NCBI GenBank assembly: GCA_910577835.1
Contig: CAJTOU010000011.1
Span: 1-31,184, forward strand
From: an uncultured Lachnospiraceae bacterium
GTDB lineage: Bacteria; Bacillota_A; Clostridia; Lachnospirales; Lachnospiraceae
Length of the DNA stretch: 31,184 bases
Direction: 5' to 3'
Made by a program: the position numbers and the translations under genes. Below the pieces are notes generated by a model that was given only the letters and a program-made list of their open reading frames with translations, was not told the origin of the DNA and searched no databases. Shown here piece after piece: positions 1 to 8,120 of the stretch (the stretch's first letter is position 1; the number at the start of each line of letters is the position of its first letter).

Positions 1-851
1 TAGTTTACCACCGCTTTCGGTTGATATTCGTCCTTTTTTAAATATTCAAACTCAAATTCAAGGCTTCTGTATGGCAGCCTTCCATATCTGCAGCCGAATA
101 ATTCGTCGATAGGTCCGGTATAAATAACCGGTCCGTTAAATACTTGCCCGTTATACAATATTACCTTGTCCTTAAACCGAAGCACCAACAGCGCGTCGAC
201 CCCTGTCCGCACTTCGATATTAGGATGCGAAAGCATCTTTTCAAATATGGGCGTATAGCCTTCAAGCGGCATTCCCTGATAAATGTCCTGAAAATACCGG
301 TTATCATATGAAACCAGCACAGGCACTCTTCCCGTTACCGCAGGGTCTATTTCTTCCGGCTTCTGTCCCCACTGCTTCATGGTATATTTTAAAAATATTT
401 TCTGATAAACAAATTCTGCAATATCCTGAATATCCTTGTCCTTATTTTTTCTCAATTCCAGAATCGGCACTCTGCTGCCTTCTCCATATGCTGCCTTTAA
501 CTTTTCTTCCAGTATTTTGGCTTTTTCCTGTCCATATACCTGCCTTAAAGTATTCAGATTAAACGGAACAGGCATATATTCTCCATCGATATATCCCTCT
601 ACCTCATGAGAATAATCATACCACTCTGTAAACAAGGAAAGATACTCATATACCTCTTTGTTATTTGTATGGAAAATATGCGGCCCGTACTGATGAATTA
701 GTATGCCGTGTTTATCCTTCACATCATAGCAGTTTCCTCCAATATGAGAGCGCTTCTCTATTACCAGTACCTTTTTTCCTTTCTCCCTTGCCAGTATATC
801 TGCGGCTGTCGCCCCTGCAAATCCGCTTCCTATTACGATACAATCATACAT
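1..851 (-). CDS. glf: UDP-galactopyranose mutase, C-terminus beyond window edge
   Basis: Flavoenzyme that interconverts UDP-galactopyranose and UDP-galactofuranose for cell-surface polysaccharide. The visible ~283 residues begin MYDCIVIGSGFAGATAA, an N-terminal dinucleotide-binding GxGxxG motif for FAD. They continue with KRSHIGGNCYD and YGPHIFHTNN, hallmark motifs of the family, and TMKQWG and SYDNRYFQ further on. The start is the ATG at 849-851, with GGAG about 10 nt upstream inside the previous gene. It overlaps the stop of the upstream CPBP protease gene by 8 bases, so the two are probably translationally coupled. About 80-90 residues are expected beyond the left edge. The identity is strong; only the C-terminus is unseen. 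Confidence 0.93.
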   Translation of the reverse strand, partial: MYDCIVIGSGFAGATAADILAREKGKKVLVIEKRSHIGGNCYDVKDKHGILIHQYGPHIFHTNNKEVYEYLSLFTEWYDYSHEVEGYIDGEYMPVPFNLNTLRQVYGQEKAKILEEKLKAAYGEGSRVPILELRKNKDKDIQDIAEFVYQKIFLKYTMKQWGQKPEEIDPAVTGRVPVLVSYDNRYFQDIYQGMPLEGYTPIFEKMLSHPNIEVRTGVDALLVLRFKDKVILYNGQVFNGPVIYTGPIDELFGCRYGRLPYRSLEFEFEYLKKDEYQPKAVVN

Positions 852-1722
852 TTCTATTTTTCTCCTGTCCTTTTTCTTTTTGTTTCAAATTATATAACAT
901 CCATGTAAAAAATACCATACCAGCCAGCTCCAATATAATAACCACTATATTTAATATCAATCTGTCCGTAATATACTGACTGACCGGAAAGTACATCATA
1001 ATCAGCGCTGCCGTATTACACATGATATGCACTAATATCGGAGCCATCAGACTTTTACACGAATCATACACAAAACATAACAATACTCCCAAAATCAGAG
1101 CGTAAATACCCTGTACCAGATTTCCGTGATAAATTCCAAAAACAGCGGCTGAAAAAATAACTGCTGTAACCTTATCTGTATATTCCAAAAGCCTTCGATA
1201 CATTATTCCCCGAAATATTATTTCCTCTGCAACCGGAGCTGCAATACATAAAGCAAGTATCTGAAACACTGCAGAATTGCTTGCAAATTCCTCTGCAACC
1301 GCCTTATAACTGCCTATTATATTATCCATTGGCAAAACCTGCACCAGTCTCCCAAGGCCCGATGCAATAAAAATTCCCATAAAACTGAAAATCAGGACCT
1401 CTTTTTTTCCAATGTTTTCCCATTCTGAAAAAACAGTATCTCCAAATTCCCTCTTCATCATAAAAGATAAAATAAAAATTGTCGGTACAGCAGCGATAAA
1501 GAGAACAACCAGACTGTGAGTGCCGATATACTCTTCTGTATTATCCAGAAAATTATATGCCAGAATATAACCGGCGCTGTCGCTTCCCTCAATATCCCCA
1601 AATTTTTTTATCATGGCATAGATACCGAAAAAAGTCTGCACCACAAGCTGTATGCCGTAATAAATCAGCAGAGGCAGCGCCACACGAATAATTTTCAATT
1701 CCAGACCGTCATTTCTTTTCAT
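844..1722 (-). CDS. CPBP family intramembrane glutamic endopeptidase (CAAX/Abi-type)
   Basis: Polytopic membrane protein of 292 residues from the CPBP (PF02517) family. The family motifs are visible in order: EEIIFRG at 166-172 (EExxxR motif), FGIYHG with H199, and HIMCN with H232 and N236. Several hydrophobic segments lie around 12-36, 69-88, 109-130, 150-165, 185-245 and 255-276. Members cleave within the membrane; substrates in Clostridia are mostly unknown, and roles proposed include bacteriocin self-protection and regulated proteolysis. It starts 9 bp after the stop of the nucleoid-associated protein gene and its stop overlaps the glf start, so the three genes likely share a transcript. 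The substrate cannot be inferred. Confidence 0.88.
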   Translation of the reverse strand: MKRNDGLELKIIRVALPLLIYYGIQLVVQTFFGIYAMIKKFGDIEGSDSAGYILAYNFLDNTEEYIGTHSLVVLFIAAVPTIFILSFMMKREFGDTVFSEWENIGKKEVLIFSFMGIFIASGLGRLVQVLPMDNIIGSYKAVAEEFASNSAVFQILALCIAAPVAEEIIFRGIMYRRLLEYTDKVTAVIFSAAVFGIYHGNLVQGIYALILGVLLCFVYDSCKSLMAPILVHIMCNTAALIMMYFPVSQYITDRLILNIVVIILELAGMVFFTWMLYNLKQKEKGQEKNRNV

Positions 1723-1731
1723 GATTTTTTC

Positions 1732-2754
1732 CTATTTTGACATAATATGTCCAATATTCTTAATAAGCATGGATATCGTACCGTCTTCATTTGTCATAAA
1801 TTCAATATTATCTGTGCTGTTGTACTGTTCCATCGGAATTTTTATCTCTATTCCTGTATCTGTGGTCAAATGCTGTTTGGCAAATTTTTTGGTGGTAGTC
1901 TCATTTTTTGGTTCAATCACACTCTCCTCTGGAATATTGTACTTTTCTATTTTTTCCTTGAATTTTTCGTGCATTGCCTCATTATTTTCAAATACCTTTG
2001 CAGCGACCTCCGGTATGCTGATACTGCCCTGCTGTTCTATTTCGTTATGAATAATGCTTTTTGCCTTCATATGTTCTTCAAACTGCTCTGATTCGTTTAA
2101 AAATTCCTTCTGTACAGACTGCACTGCCTTTTCAACTGCCGCAAGCCTTGCCTTCTGGGATATCTCAGTGCTGCATCCCAGAAAACGCTTTGAAAAATAA
2201 TTTTCCTTTACGTTGTTTATCTCATACTTTTTTTCCAAAAGACGAATCTGAAAATCGGAAAGATTAATAACCGCCGCTTCGGAAAGCTTCTGGCTGCCTG
2301 CCGGAAGTATGGAATGATATTGAATAATACGATTGACATTCTTATTTTCTCTTGTCTCCGTAGCATGTGTATAGCCTGATTTATAGTTCATTTTTAAGAT
2401 AGCAAGATTAGGAACCATATTTACTTCAAAATACACAACCGCCACATCTGCCGACGGAATATCCGTATTTTCCTTAAGAATGTTATAGAGCATACCACAC
2501 AGCTCTTTGCTCATGGAAAGAAAATCTTTTTTCTCTTCCATTACCTCCTGCAACAATGCATATACTGTGGAATCTTCCAAAAATCTGCAGTTTTTTATAT
2601 CGTCGCTTTGGTATACTCTGTAAATATGCTCCCTTAAAAAATCCCCAAAATCCGAGCCATATTCCGGTTCTTCATCTGAATATACCGCAGTTCCAAGACT
2701 GGCATCCAGAATATGTACCACAATATTTTTTATTTGTATTTCACTTTTATCCAT
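1732..2754 (-). CDS. 37-kDa nucleoid-associated protein (NdpA/YejK family)
   Basis: Soluble protein of about 340 residues resembling the nucleoid-associated protein family PF04245: N-terminal IQIKNIVVHILD, then an acidic DFLREHIYRVYQSDDIKNCRF region, a central VVYFEVNMVPNLAILKMNYK and a C-terminal IEIKIPMEQY. In proteobacteria the family binds DNA in the nucleoid; its role in Firmicutes is little studied. I chose the ATG at 2752-2754 (MDKSEIQ) because AGGAC lies at proper distance before it. An in-frame ATG at 2764-2766 would add MRTI but has no clear ribosome binding site. A good promoter (2804-2832) lies upstream, so this gene probably leads the operon with the CPBP protease and glf. Confidence 0.82.
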   Translation of the reverse strand: MDKSEIQIKNIVVHILDASLGTAVYSDEEPEYGSDFGDFLREHIYRVYQSDDIKNCRFLEDSTVYALLQEVMEEKKDFLSMSKELCGMLYNILKENTDIPSADVAVVYFEVNMVPNLAILKMNYKSGYTHATETRENKNVNRIIQYHSILPAGSQKLSEAAVINLSDFQIRLLEKKYEINNVKENYFSKRFLGCSTEISQKARLAAVEKAVQSVQKEFLNESEQFEEHMKAKSIIHNEIEQQGSISIPEVAAKVFENNEAMHEKFKEKIEKYNIPEESVIEPKNETTTKKFAKQHLTTDTGIEIKIPMEQYNSTDNIEFMTNEDGTISMLIKNIGHIMSK

Positions 2755-2803
2755 AATTGTCCTCATACTTTTTCATCAGTTTATTTCCTTTGCGTTAGAG
2801 ATA

Positions 2804-2832
2804 ATTTTAGCATATCCCATTCCAAACTACAA
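2804..2832 (-). promoter_or_regulatory. SigA-type promoter for the NdpA-like/CPBP/glf operon
   Basis: Read on the minus strand: -35 TTGTAG (2827-2832), 17-bp spacer, -10 TAAAAT (2804-2809) with an extended TG one base upstream. It sits about 50 bp before the gene start. Confidence 0.55.
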
Positions 2833-2886
2833 GGAGATTAAGTGAAAAAAAGGTAAAAAATACTTTATTTATTTGTAAAGATGTTA

Positions 2887-2892
2887 TATAAT
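2887..2892 (+). promoter_or_regulatory. Candidate -10 box upstream of the small membrane protein gene and argS
   Basis: A perfect TATAAT lies at 2887-2892, about 50 bp before the chosen start at 2944. The matching -35 position (2864-2869, TTTATT) is weak. Its position makes the in-frame ATG at 2881 an unlikely start. Confidence 0.35.
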
Positions 2893-2943
2893 CTATATGT
2901 TTTAAAATCTAAATATTTATTAAAAAGAGGAAGGTACTATGGA

Positions 2944-3309
2944 ATGAGTCAGGAAAAAATTGATAAGCGGAAAGCAGAAAAAATAAACAGAAAGAAACAA
3001 CTTGCAAAAAAGAATAAAAAACGTATGATGAATCTGGTTGTTTCCATATTTGCAACAGCGGCATTTATCGCTGTTGTATGTCTTGCAGCCATGCAGCTCA
3101 GCGGCAAGCTTGACAAACCGACTACTACGCCGACTGTCAGTTATAGCGAGGAAGAGCTTGCAAGTATTCGAAATGCACTGGGCATTACAACAACTGCTGA
3201 TGAGGGTGAAACTAGTTCCGATTCTTCAGATGCCACTACTGCTCCTGAAAATGAATCAACATCAGAAGAAGCTACATCAGAAGAAAATGGAGAAGGAAAT
3301 GGAGAATAG
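2944..3309 (+). CDS. Hypothetical single-pass membrane protein with basic N-terminus and acidic tail
   Basis: Protein of 121 residues that I do not recognise. Residues 1-28 are very Lys/Arg-rich (MSQEKIDKRKAEKINRKK...), residues 31-51 form one hydrophobic span, and the rest is a short SYSEEELASIRNALGI segment followed by a low-complexity Ser/Thr/Glu-rich acidic tail. Topology by the positive-inside rule is N-in, tail-out. The ATG at 2944 is preceded by AGAGGAAGG (2926-2934) at good spacing. The longer in-frame start at 2881 would overlap the likely -10 box. The stop is 3 bp before argS, so the two are probably co-transcribed and coupled. Function unknown. Confidence 0.7.
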   Translation: MSQEKIDKRKAEKINRKKQLAKKNKKRMMNLVVSIFATAAFIAVVCLAAMQLSGKLDKPTTTPTVSYSEEELASIRNALGITTTADEGETSSDSSDATTAPENESTSEEATSEENGEGNGE

Positions 3310-3312
3310 TTT

Positions 3313-5082
3313 ATGAAAAAATTATTAGAACTTATGTCCGAACAGTTTGAAAAAGCTTTTTCTGACTGTGGATATGATAAAAAATATGCAAAGGTTACAG
3401 TTTCGAACCGTCCTGACCTCTGTGAATATCAGTGTAATGGTGCCATGGCTGCCGCAAAGGAGTATAAAAAGGCTCCATTTATTATTGCAGAGGAAATCAC
3501 AGCAAAGCTGGCAGGCAATGATATGTTTGAAATGGTGGAAATGGTCAAGCCGGGCTTTATTAATATCGTGATAAGTCAGAGTTTTCTGGCTGCTTATGCA
3601 GAAGAAATGATAAATACGGAAAAGCTTGGATTTGCACACAGCGAAAACCCAAAAACAATTGTAATTGACTATGGCGGCGCAAACGTGGCAAAGCCGCTAC
3701 ATGTCGGTCATCTGCGTCCTGCCATTATCGGTGAAAGCATAAAAAGAATCCGCCGCTTTGTCGGAGATACTGTGATTGGCGATGTGCATCTTGGGGATTG
3801 GGGACTTCAGATGGGACTGATTATTGAACAGCTTCACAGCGAGCAGCCAGAGCTTCCATATTTTGATGAAAGCTATACCGATGATTTTCCATCAGAGCCG
3901 CCTTTTACCATTGATGATTTGGAAAAAATCTATCCTGCTGCAAGTGCAAGGGCAAAAGAAGATGCTGCCTTTAAGGAGCGGGCTCATACTGCCACCTTAA
4001 AACTACAAGAGGGTTATGCGCCTTATCGTGCGCTCTGGAAACATATTTTAAATGTTTCTGTCATCGATTTGAAAAAAAATTATGAAAAACTGAACGTTTC
4101 CTTTGATTTGTGGAAGGGTGAAAGTGATGCTGAGGTCTATATTCCTGATATGATTCACAATTTTATTGAATCCGGATTTGCACATGAAAGTCAGGGAGCA
4201 CTGATTATTGATGTTGAGGAGGAAAATGATACAAAAACGATTCCTCCATGTATTATAAAAAAATCAGACGGAGCTTCTCTGTATGCAACCTCTGATTTGG
4301 CTACCATCATTCAGCGAACACAAGATTATCACCCTGACGAAATCATCTATATAACAGATAATCGACAGGAAATGCATTTTACTCAGATTTTTCGTGTTGC
4401 CAGAAAAGCCGGACTTTGTCCTGATACAAAGCTTATATTTCTGGGCAATGGCACAATGAATGGAAAAGACGGCAGACCGTTTAAGACAAGAGAAGGCGGG
4501 GTTATGCGTCTGGAGGAGCTGATTGCGTCTATTTGCGCTGCTGTTTATGATAAAATTATGGACAATCGTACTGTTTCTGATGATGAAGCAAAGAAGGTTT
4601 CTGAAATCGTAGGGCTTGCCGCACTGAAATATGGTGATTTATCCAATCAGGCTTCAAAAGACTATATGTTTGATATCGAGAGGTTTGCCTCCTTTGAAGG
4701 AAATACAGGACCTTATATTCTATATACAATTGTGCGCATTAAATCAATTCTTGAAAAATATGAAGCTGCCGGAAATGATTTGAATGGCGAAGACGAACAC
4801 ATAAATACTGTTCAGACAGACGCTGAAAAAGCGCTGATTATGGAGGCTGTACGCTTTAATTCCATGATAGAAGCCGCTTATTCTGAGCTTGCGCCTCACA
4901 GAGTATGTGCATATGTTTATGATTTGTCTAATGAGTTTAATAAATTTTATCATGAGACAAGCATTATGGGAGAAACAGATAAAAAGCGACAGGCAGGATT
5001 TATTTCTCTGCTGAAGCTGATAAAAAGGATATTGGAAACATCCATAGATTTACTGGGACTATCGGCGCCGGAGAGGATGTAG
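3313..5082 (+). CDS. argS: Arginine--tRNA ligase
   Basis: Class I aminoacyl-tRNA synthetase charging tRNA-Arg in the cytoplasm, 589 residues, normal family length. The N-terminal additional domain is followed by DYGGANVAKPLHVGHLRPAI with the HIGH-type motif HVGH at 130-133. The loop replacing KMSKS is around residues 376-396 (MNGKDGRPFKTREGG), as usual for bacterial ArgRS. The C-terminus has the DALR anticodon-binding domain and ends LLGLSAPERM, typical of the family. A purine-rich GGAGAAGGAAATGGAG stretch from the end of the upstream gene supplies the ribosome binding site. No T-box is visible. Transcription probably ends at the palindrome at 5117-5221. Confidence 0.98.
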   Translation: MKKLLELMSEQFEKAFSDCGYDKKYAKVTVSNRPDLCEYQCNGAMAAAKEYKKAPFIIAEEITAKLAGNDMFEMVEMVKPGFINIVISQSFLAAYAEEMINTEKLGFAHSENPKTIVIDYGGANVAKPLHVGHLRPAIIGESIKRIRRFVGDTVIGDVHLGDWGLQMGLIIEQLHSEQPELPYFDESYTDDFPSEPPFTIDDLEKIYPAASARAKEDAAFKERAHTATLKLQEGYAPYRALWKHILNVSVIDLKKNYEKLNVSFDLWKGESDAEVYIPDMIHNFIESGFAHESQGALIIDVEEENDTKTIPPCIIKKSDGASLYATSDLATIIQRTQDYHPDEIIYITDNRQEMHFTQIFRVARKAGLCPDTKLIFLGNGTMNGKDGRPFKTREGGVMRLEELIASICAAVYDKIMDNRTVSDDEAKKVSEIVGLAALKYGDLSNQASKDYMFDIERFASFEGNTGPYILYTIVRIKSILEKYEAAGNDLNGEDEHINTVQTDAEKALIMEAVRFNSMIEAAYSELAPHRVCAYVYDLSNEFNKFYHETSIMGETDKKRQAGFISLLKLIKRILETSIDLLGLSAPERM

Positions 5083-5116
5083 TCTGCTTTTTATATTAAT
5101 TCTTTCTATAAATATA

Positions 5117-5221
5117 AAAAGGACTGTCACATTAAGCAGAACACATACAACATATAGTGTTTATAAAAATTAAAAATCACTATATATTGTATTGACTTTT
5201 CCCAGTGTGACAGCTCCTTTT
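5117..5221. terminator. Nested 105-bp palindrome between convergent genes; likely bidirectional terminator
   Basis: Outer arms 5117-5132 and 5204-5221 pair around the core CTGTCACA/TGTGACAG and are flanked by A-runs on the left and T-runs on the right. Inner arms 5145-5159 and 5178-5192 pair 14 of 15. Equal 11-nt internal loops separate the two stems. The position between convergent argS and the amidase gene, with T-runs after the stem on either strand, fits a bidirectional terminator. The size and symmetry would also fit a small palindromic (MITE-like) repeat. Confidence 0.6.
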
Positions 5222-5259
5222 AAACAATTAATGTAATTTTAGGCTTTGTTAACTAAATG

Positions 5260-6021
5260 TTACGTTGTAATAAACGTAGGATATCCCGCATCTCTAAGCC
5301 TGTTTTCCATCGCCGCTGCATTGGATAAATTTGCATAAGCCCCAACCTGAACCTTATACATTCCATTCTGATAAATAACATAAGGGTCAAATCCCCGCGC
5401 TTGCAGTGCACTTACCAGTCGGTCAGCATTATCTTTATCTTCATAAGCTCCGACCTGCACTTTATACAGAGGCCTTTCTGTAAGCGAGCCCATGTCGAGG
5501 GTCTCAAGTATCCCTTCCGCGATAGCCGCTGCGATCTCATTAAACTGCGCATCAAATTTCTCATTATCCTTTTCATTATCAATAAACCCCGCTTCTATAA
5601 GTAATGCCGGCATTTTTGTTCTTTTCAGAACCACCAGATTTGGTCGTTCAATCACTCCACGATTTAAAAATCCCAGATTTGCCAGCTCCCGGTTTATGTT
5701 TCTTGCCATTTCGGCCTTTATTCCGCTGTCATCATACACAAGCGTTTCTATTCCTGTCGACTTCTGAGGAACACCAGTTGCATTTCTGTGAAACGAGATA
5801 AAGAAATCAGCTCCTGCATTATTGCCCATCATCGCTTTTTCCAGCGGCGTATTATAAACGTCGTCAGTTCTTGTATATTCTACATTGATTCCATTATTTT
5901 CCAGAATCCTTCCTACCGCCAAAGCAAGATTCAGATTATCATCCTTCTCTTTTCTTCCCTCATAGGCGGCTCCCCAGTCGCTGCCGCCATGGCCGGGATC
6001 AATCACTATTGTATAAGCCAT
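5260..6021 (-). CDS. N-acetylmuramoyl-L-alanine amidase with C-terminal SPOR domain
   Basis: Zinc peptidoglycan hydrolase (Amidase_3 fold) that would cut the muramic acid to L-alanine bond. From MAYTIVIDPGHGG, the expected zinc ligands are H11, E25 and H78 (SFHRN), and the catalytic Glu is E143 (IEAGFIDN). Residues ~185-253 hold a SPOR domain with two YKVQVGAY half-repeats, which binds denuded glycan strands at septa. There is no signal peptide or membrane segment, so how it would reach the wall is unclear. The start at 6021 has AGGA six nt upstream; an ATG at 6042 would add MVEAGYI but lacks a usable ribosome binding site. A roughly placed TATAAT lies upstream near 6067-6075. Confidence 0.92.
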   Translation of the reverse strand: MAYTIVIDPGHGGSDWGAAYEGRKEKDDNLNLALAVGRILENNGINVEYTRTDDVYNTPLEKAMMGNNAGADFFISFHRNATGVPQKSTGIETLVYDDSGIKAEMARNINRELANLGFLNRGVIERPNLVVLKRTKMPALLIEAGFIDNEKDNEKFDAQFNEIAAAIAEGILETLDMGSLTERPLYKVQVGAYEDKDNADRLVSALQARGFDPYVIYQNGMYKVQVGAYANLSNAAAMENRLRDAGYPTFITT

Positions 6022-6148
6022 AATATATCCTGCCTCCACCATCCTGAAATGGTAAAATCAATTTACTATATTATATTAAGATCCCGGCGTTTGGTTACAG
6101 TTTTTCCTTTTTAAACAACAGATTTCTTTTTAATCCATCTATTTCAAT

Positions 6149-6538
6149 TTATCTTCCGTTTCCTGCGTTGTTATTATTATTATCTCCGTTTCCATCAAGG
6201 TCGTCAATACCGTCTTTAATGTCATCTCCGATATCGTCAATGCCATTTTTGATATCATTTCCTACACTGCCATCGTCATTTGTTCCATTATTATTAGTCT
6301 CATTGCTGTTGGTTCCATTTCCGGTTCCATTATTAGTACCATTACTTTCATGATTATTGCTGGTTCCATTGTAATTGCTTCCACTGCTATTGTCTTCTTT
6401 ATTGCTAGAGTCATTATTCTTTTTATTATCTGTAACATTGTTTACTTTATTATTGTCTCCGTTATCCTCTGACGAACATGCTGCCAGTCCGAAAACCATA
6501 ACCAGTGTCAGTATACCTATAACTATTTTTTTACGCAT
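6149..6538 (-). CDS. Asn/Asp/Gly-rich lipoprotein
   Basis: Protein of 129 residues with a lipoprotein signal peptide: MRKKIV, hydrophobic run, lipobox GLAAC with lipidated C21. The mature part is almost wholly low complexity: Asn/Ser/Thr/Gly-rich to about residue 90, then repeated GxDDI-like units (NGIDDIGDDIKDGIDDLDGNG) and a terminal Asn run. No domain is recognised. The ATG at 6538 is preceded by GGGAG at 8 nt. An in-frame ATG at 6556 lies upstream of that ribosome binding site and is unlikely. The SD can be sequestered in an 11-bp stem (6541-6551 with 6587-6597). It follows the DUF4340 gene by 82 bp and could be a late member of that operon. Confidence 0.75.
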   Translation of the reverse strand: MRKKIVIGILTLVMVFGLAACSSEDNGDNNKVNNVTDNKKNNDSSNKEDNSSGSNYNGTSNNHESNGTNNGTGNGTNSNETNNNGTNDDGSVGNDIKNGIDDIGDDIKDGIDDLDGNGDNNNNNAGNGR

Positions 6539-6540
6539 AA

Positions 6541-6597
6541 GAAAATCTCCCTTCATACTTAAACTTGTTTCTCTAACAGTATTTCCGGGAGACTTTC
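6541..6597 (-). promoter_or_regulatory. Hairpin able to sequester the lipoprotein gene's SD
   Basis: On the minus strand GAAAGTCTCCC (6587-6597) pairs with GGGAGATTTTC (6541-6551): 11 bp with one G-U, loop about 35 nt. The 3' strand contains the GGGAG ribosome binding site. Confidence 0.35.
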
Positions 6598-6620
6598 CAA
6601 ATATTCATATAATAAAATAT

Positions 6621-8117
6621 TTATTTCTCTGTCATTTTTTTGAGTTGTGCCATTGTTTCATCAAGAATTCTTTTATTTACAAGAACATCCGTAACTCCGT
6701 TGACAGTAGCCTGATAATAATTCATATCATACTCTATATATTCCACCACTGCATTTCCATAATAATCATCCTTGTTTCTATTATACGTAATCGTATAAGT
6801 CGGCTCCTTATCTGTTATTACAGTGGACTTATCATAAATAATTCTTTCAATCCATGCTTTTGAAAGTATACCCAGATAAAAGTCCTCCACATCATCTTCA
6901 TCCATAAGCTCGCCGTTCAGATAATAAATATCCTCTTCTGTTGTACCATCCTGTTTTACCACAGATTTATTTTCCAGAACAAACTGCCCGTCAGGTGTAT
7001 CAAAGGTTATATTTCCATTTTCATTTGCCACATCCGTAATTTTAACATAAATAACATATTTATAAATATAATCCAGAGGGTCTATACCAAGAAGGGCATC
7101 TACCGCTTCTCTACTTATCAGATAAATATTATCTGATACCTCCCTGACATTTCCTTTTGTCTCTATCATTCTTGCATAATAACATTTGCTTTCATCATCA
7201 TAGTTTCCAAAATCAACTATCTTGGAACAGTCCATGGTAACACCTGTTTCCTCATCCTTGGAGTTATAATTGATAATATACTGCCGTTTTACATCCAGCA
7301 GCCCATATTGCTCCAAATCCTCCTGACTTGGATTGTAATTTGCAAGCTTGGCAAACTGAAGGTTATCTATCACATCAGATTTCAAATCATTTATTTTATT
7401 GGTTTCCGCTGAACGATAATGAGAAAACGGTGTCTTAAAAAACCATCGACATTCTCCGATTAAATCTGTCTCATATCCATCTGTAAAATAAGTAAATTCA
7501 ATTTCTATGTCATCATTTTTAAGCACAATGCCGTTCAAATCTGCCTGTGAATAGGTAGGAAAGGATTCGATTGTCGCATAATCATATATATCTGCGCGGC
7601 ACATATATATCAAATCTGTACCTGTTGTATATATCTCATCACTGCCTTCTATCTTTAGATAGTATTCCTTAATCATGGAATTATACTCGCCCAGATAAAG
7701 GGTTTCTGTTTTTCCACTGGCATTCTCTATACGCACTGTCAGATATGGGTCATCCAGACCATAGTTTTGTGCTTCTTCCTGCTTTGCAAGCTGTCTGCTT
7801 GTAGATAATTTAACTATTTTTTCAACAAAATTATTAGCAAAAGCAGAGGAAGCAAGTGGAAAATCCTCATCATCGGCATTGTACCATGTATCCTGAGCCA
7901 TTTTATAATTTACCCATTCTTCTCCGCGATACTGATAAGATACTTTTGAAATTTCATTTTTCTTAAAAGAAATCAGTGAAACAGAAGACTTTACCAGCCC
8001 ATTATCAGAATCCTTGTTATTTTTGGAATTTATAATCTGAACAGCCACAAAAACTCCAATCAGAAGCACTACCATGGCAGCCATAATGATTAAATTTCTC
8101 TTGTTTTTTGCTCTCAT
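6621..8117 (-). CDS. DUF4340 domain-containing membrane-anchored protein
   Basis: Protein of 498 residues with one N-terminal membrane anchor (RNLIIMAAMVVLLIGVFVAVQII) and a long extracytoplasmic region. The segment from ~45 to ~165 (SLISFKKNEISKVSYQYRG... W..., YGLDDPYLTVRIENASGKTETLYLGE) is the DUF4340 signature: a repeated beta-rich module with xLxDPxxxVxI. The family is found next to Gld-type ABC exporters. It starts 3 bp after the GldG-like gene, with a purine-rich AGAAAGAAG at the end of that gene as likely ribosome binding site. It is the last certain member of the four-gene operon starting at 11479. Probably a periplasmic-side accessory subunit; substrate unknown. Confidence 0.85.
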   Translation of the reverse strand: MRAKNKRNLIIMAAMVVLLIGVFVAVQIINSKNNKDSDNGLVKSSVSLISFKKNEISKVSYQYRGEEWVNYKMAQDTWYNADDEDFPLASSAFANNFVEKIVKLSTSRQLAKQEEAQNYGLDDPYLTVRIENASGKTETLYLGEYNSMIKEYYLKIEGSDEIYTTGTDLIYMCRADIYDYATIESFPTYSQADLNGIVLKNDDIEIEFTYFTDGYETDLIGECRWFFKTPFSHYRSAETNKINDLKSDVIDNLQFAKLANYNPSQEDLEQYGLLDVKRQYIINYNSKDEETGVTMDCSKIVDFGNYDDESKCYYARMIETKGNVREVSDNIYLISREAVDALLGIDPLDYIYKYVIYVKITDVANENGNITFDTPDGQFVLENKSVVKQDGTTEEDIYYLNGELMDEDDVEDFYLGILSKAWIERIIYDKSTVITDKEPTYTITYNRNKDDYYGNAVVEYIEYDMNYYQATVNGVTDVLVNKRILDETMAQLKKMTEK

Positions 8118-8120
8118 ATA

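Noticed and set aside
2881..2943. Longer N-terminus for the small membrane protein before argS
   Set aside because: The extension covers the TATAAT at 2887-2892 and has no ribosome binding site, whereas the ATG at 2944 has AGAGGAAGG at proper distance.
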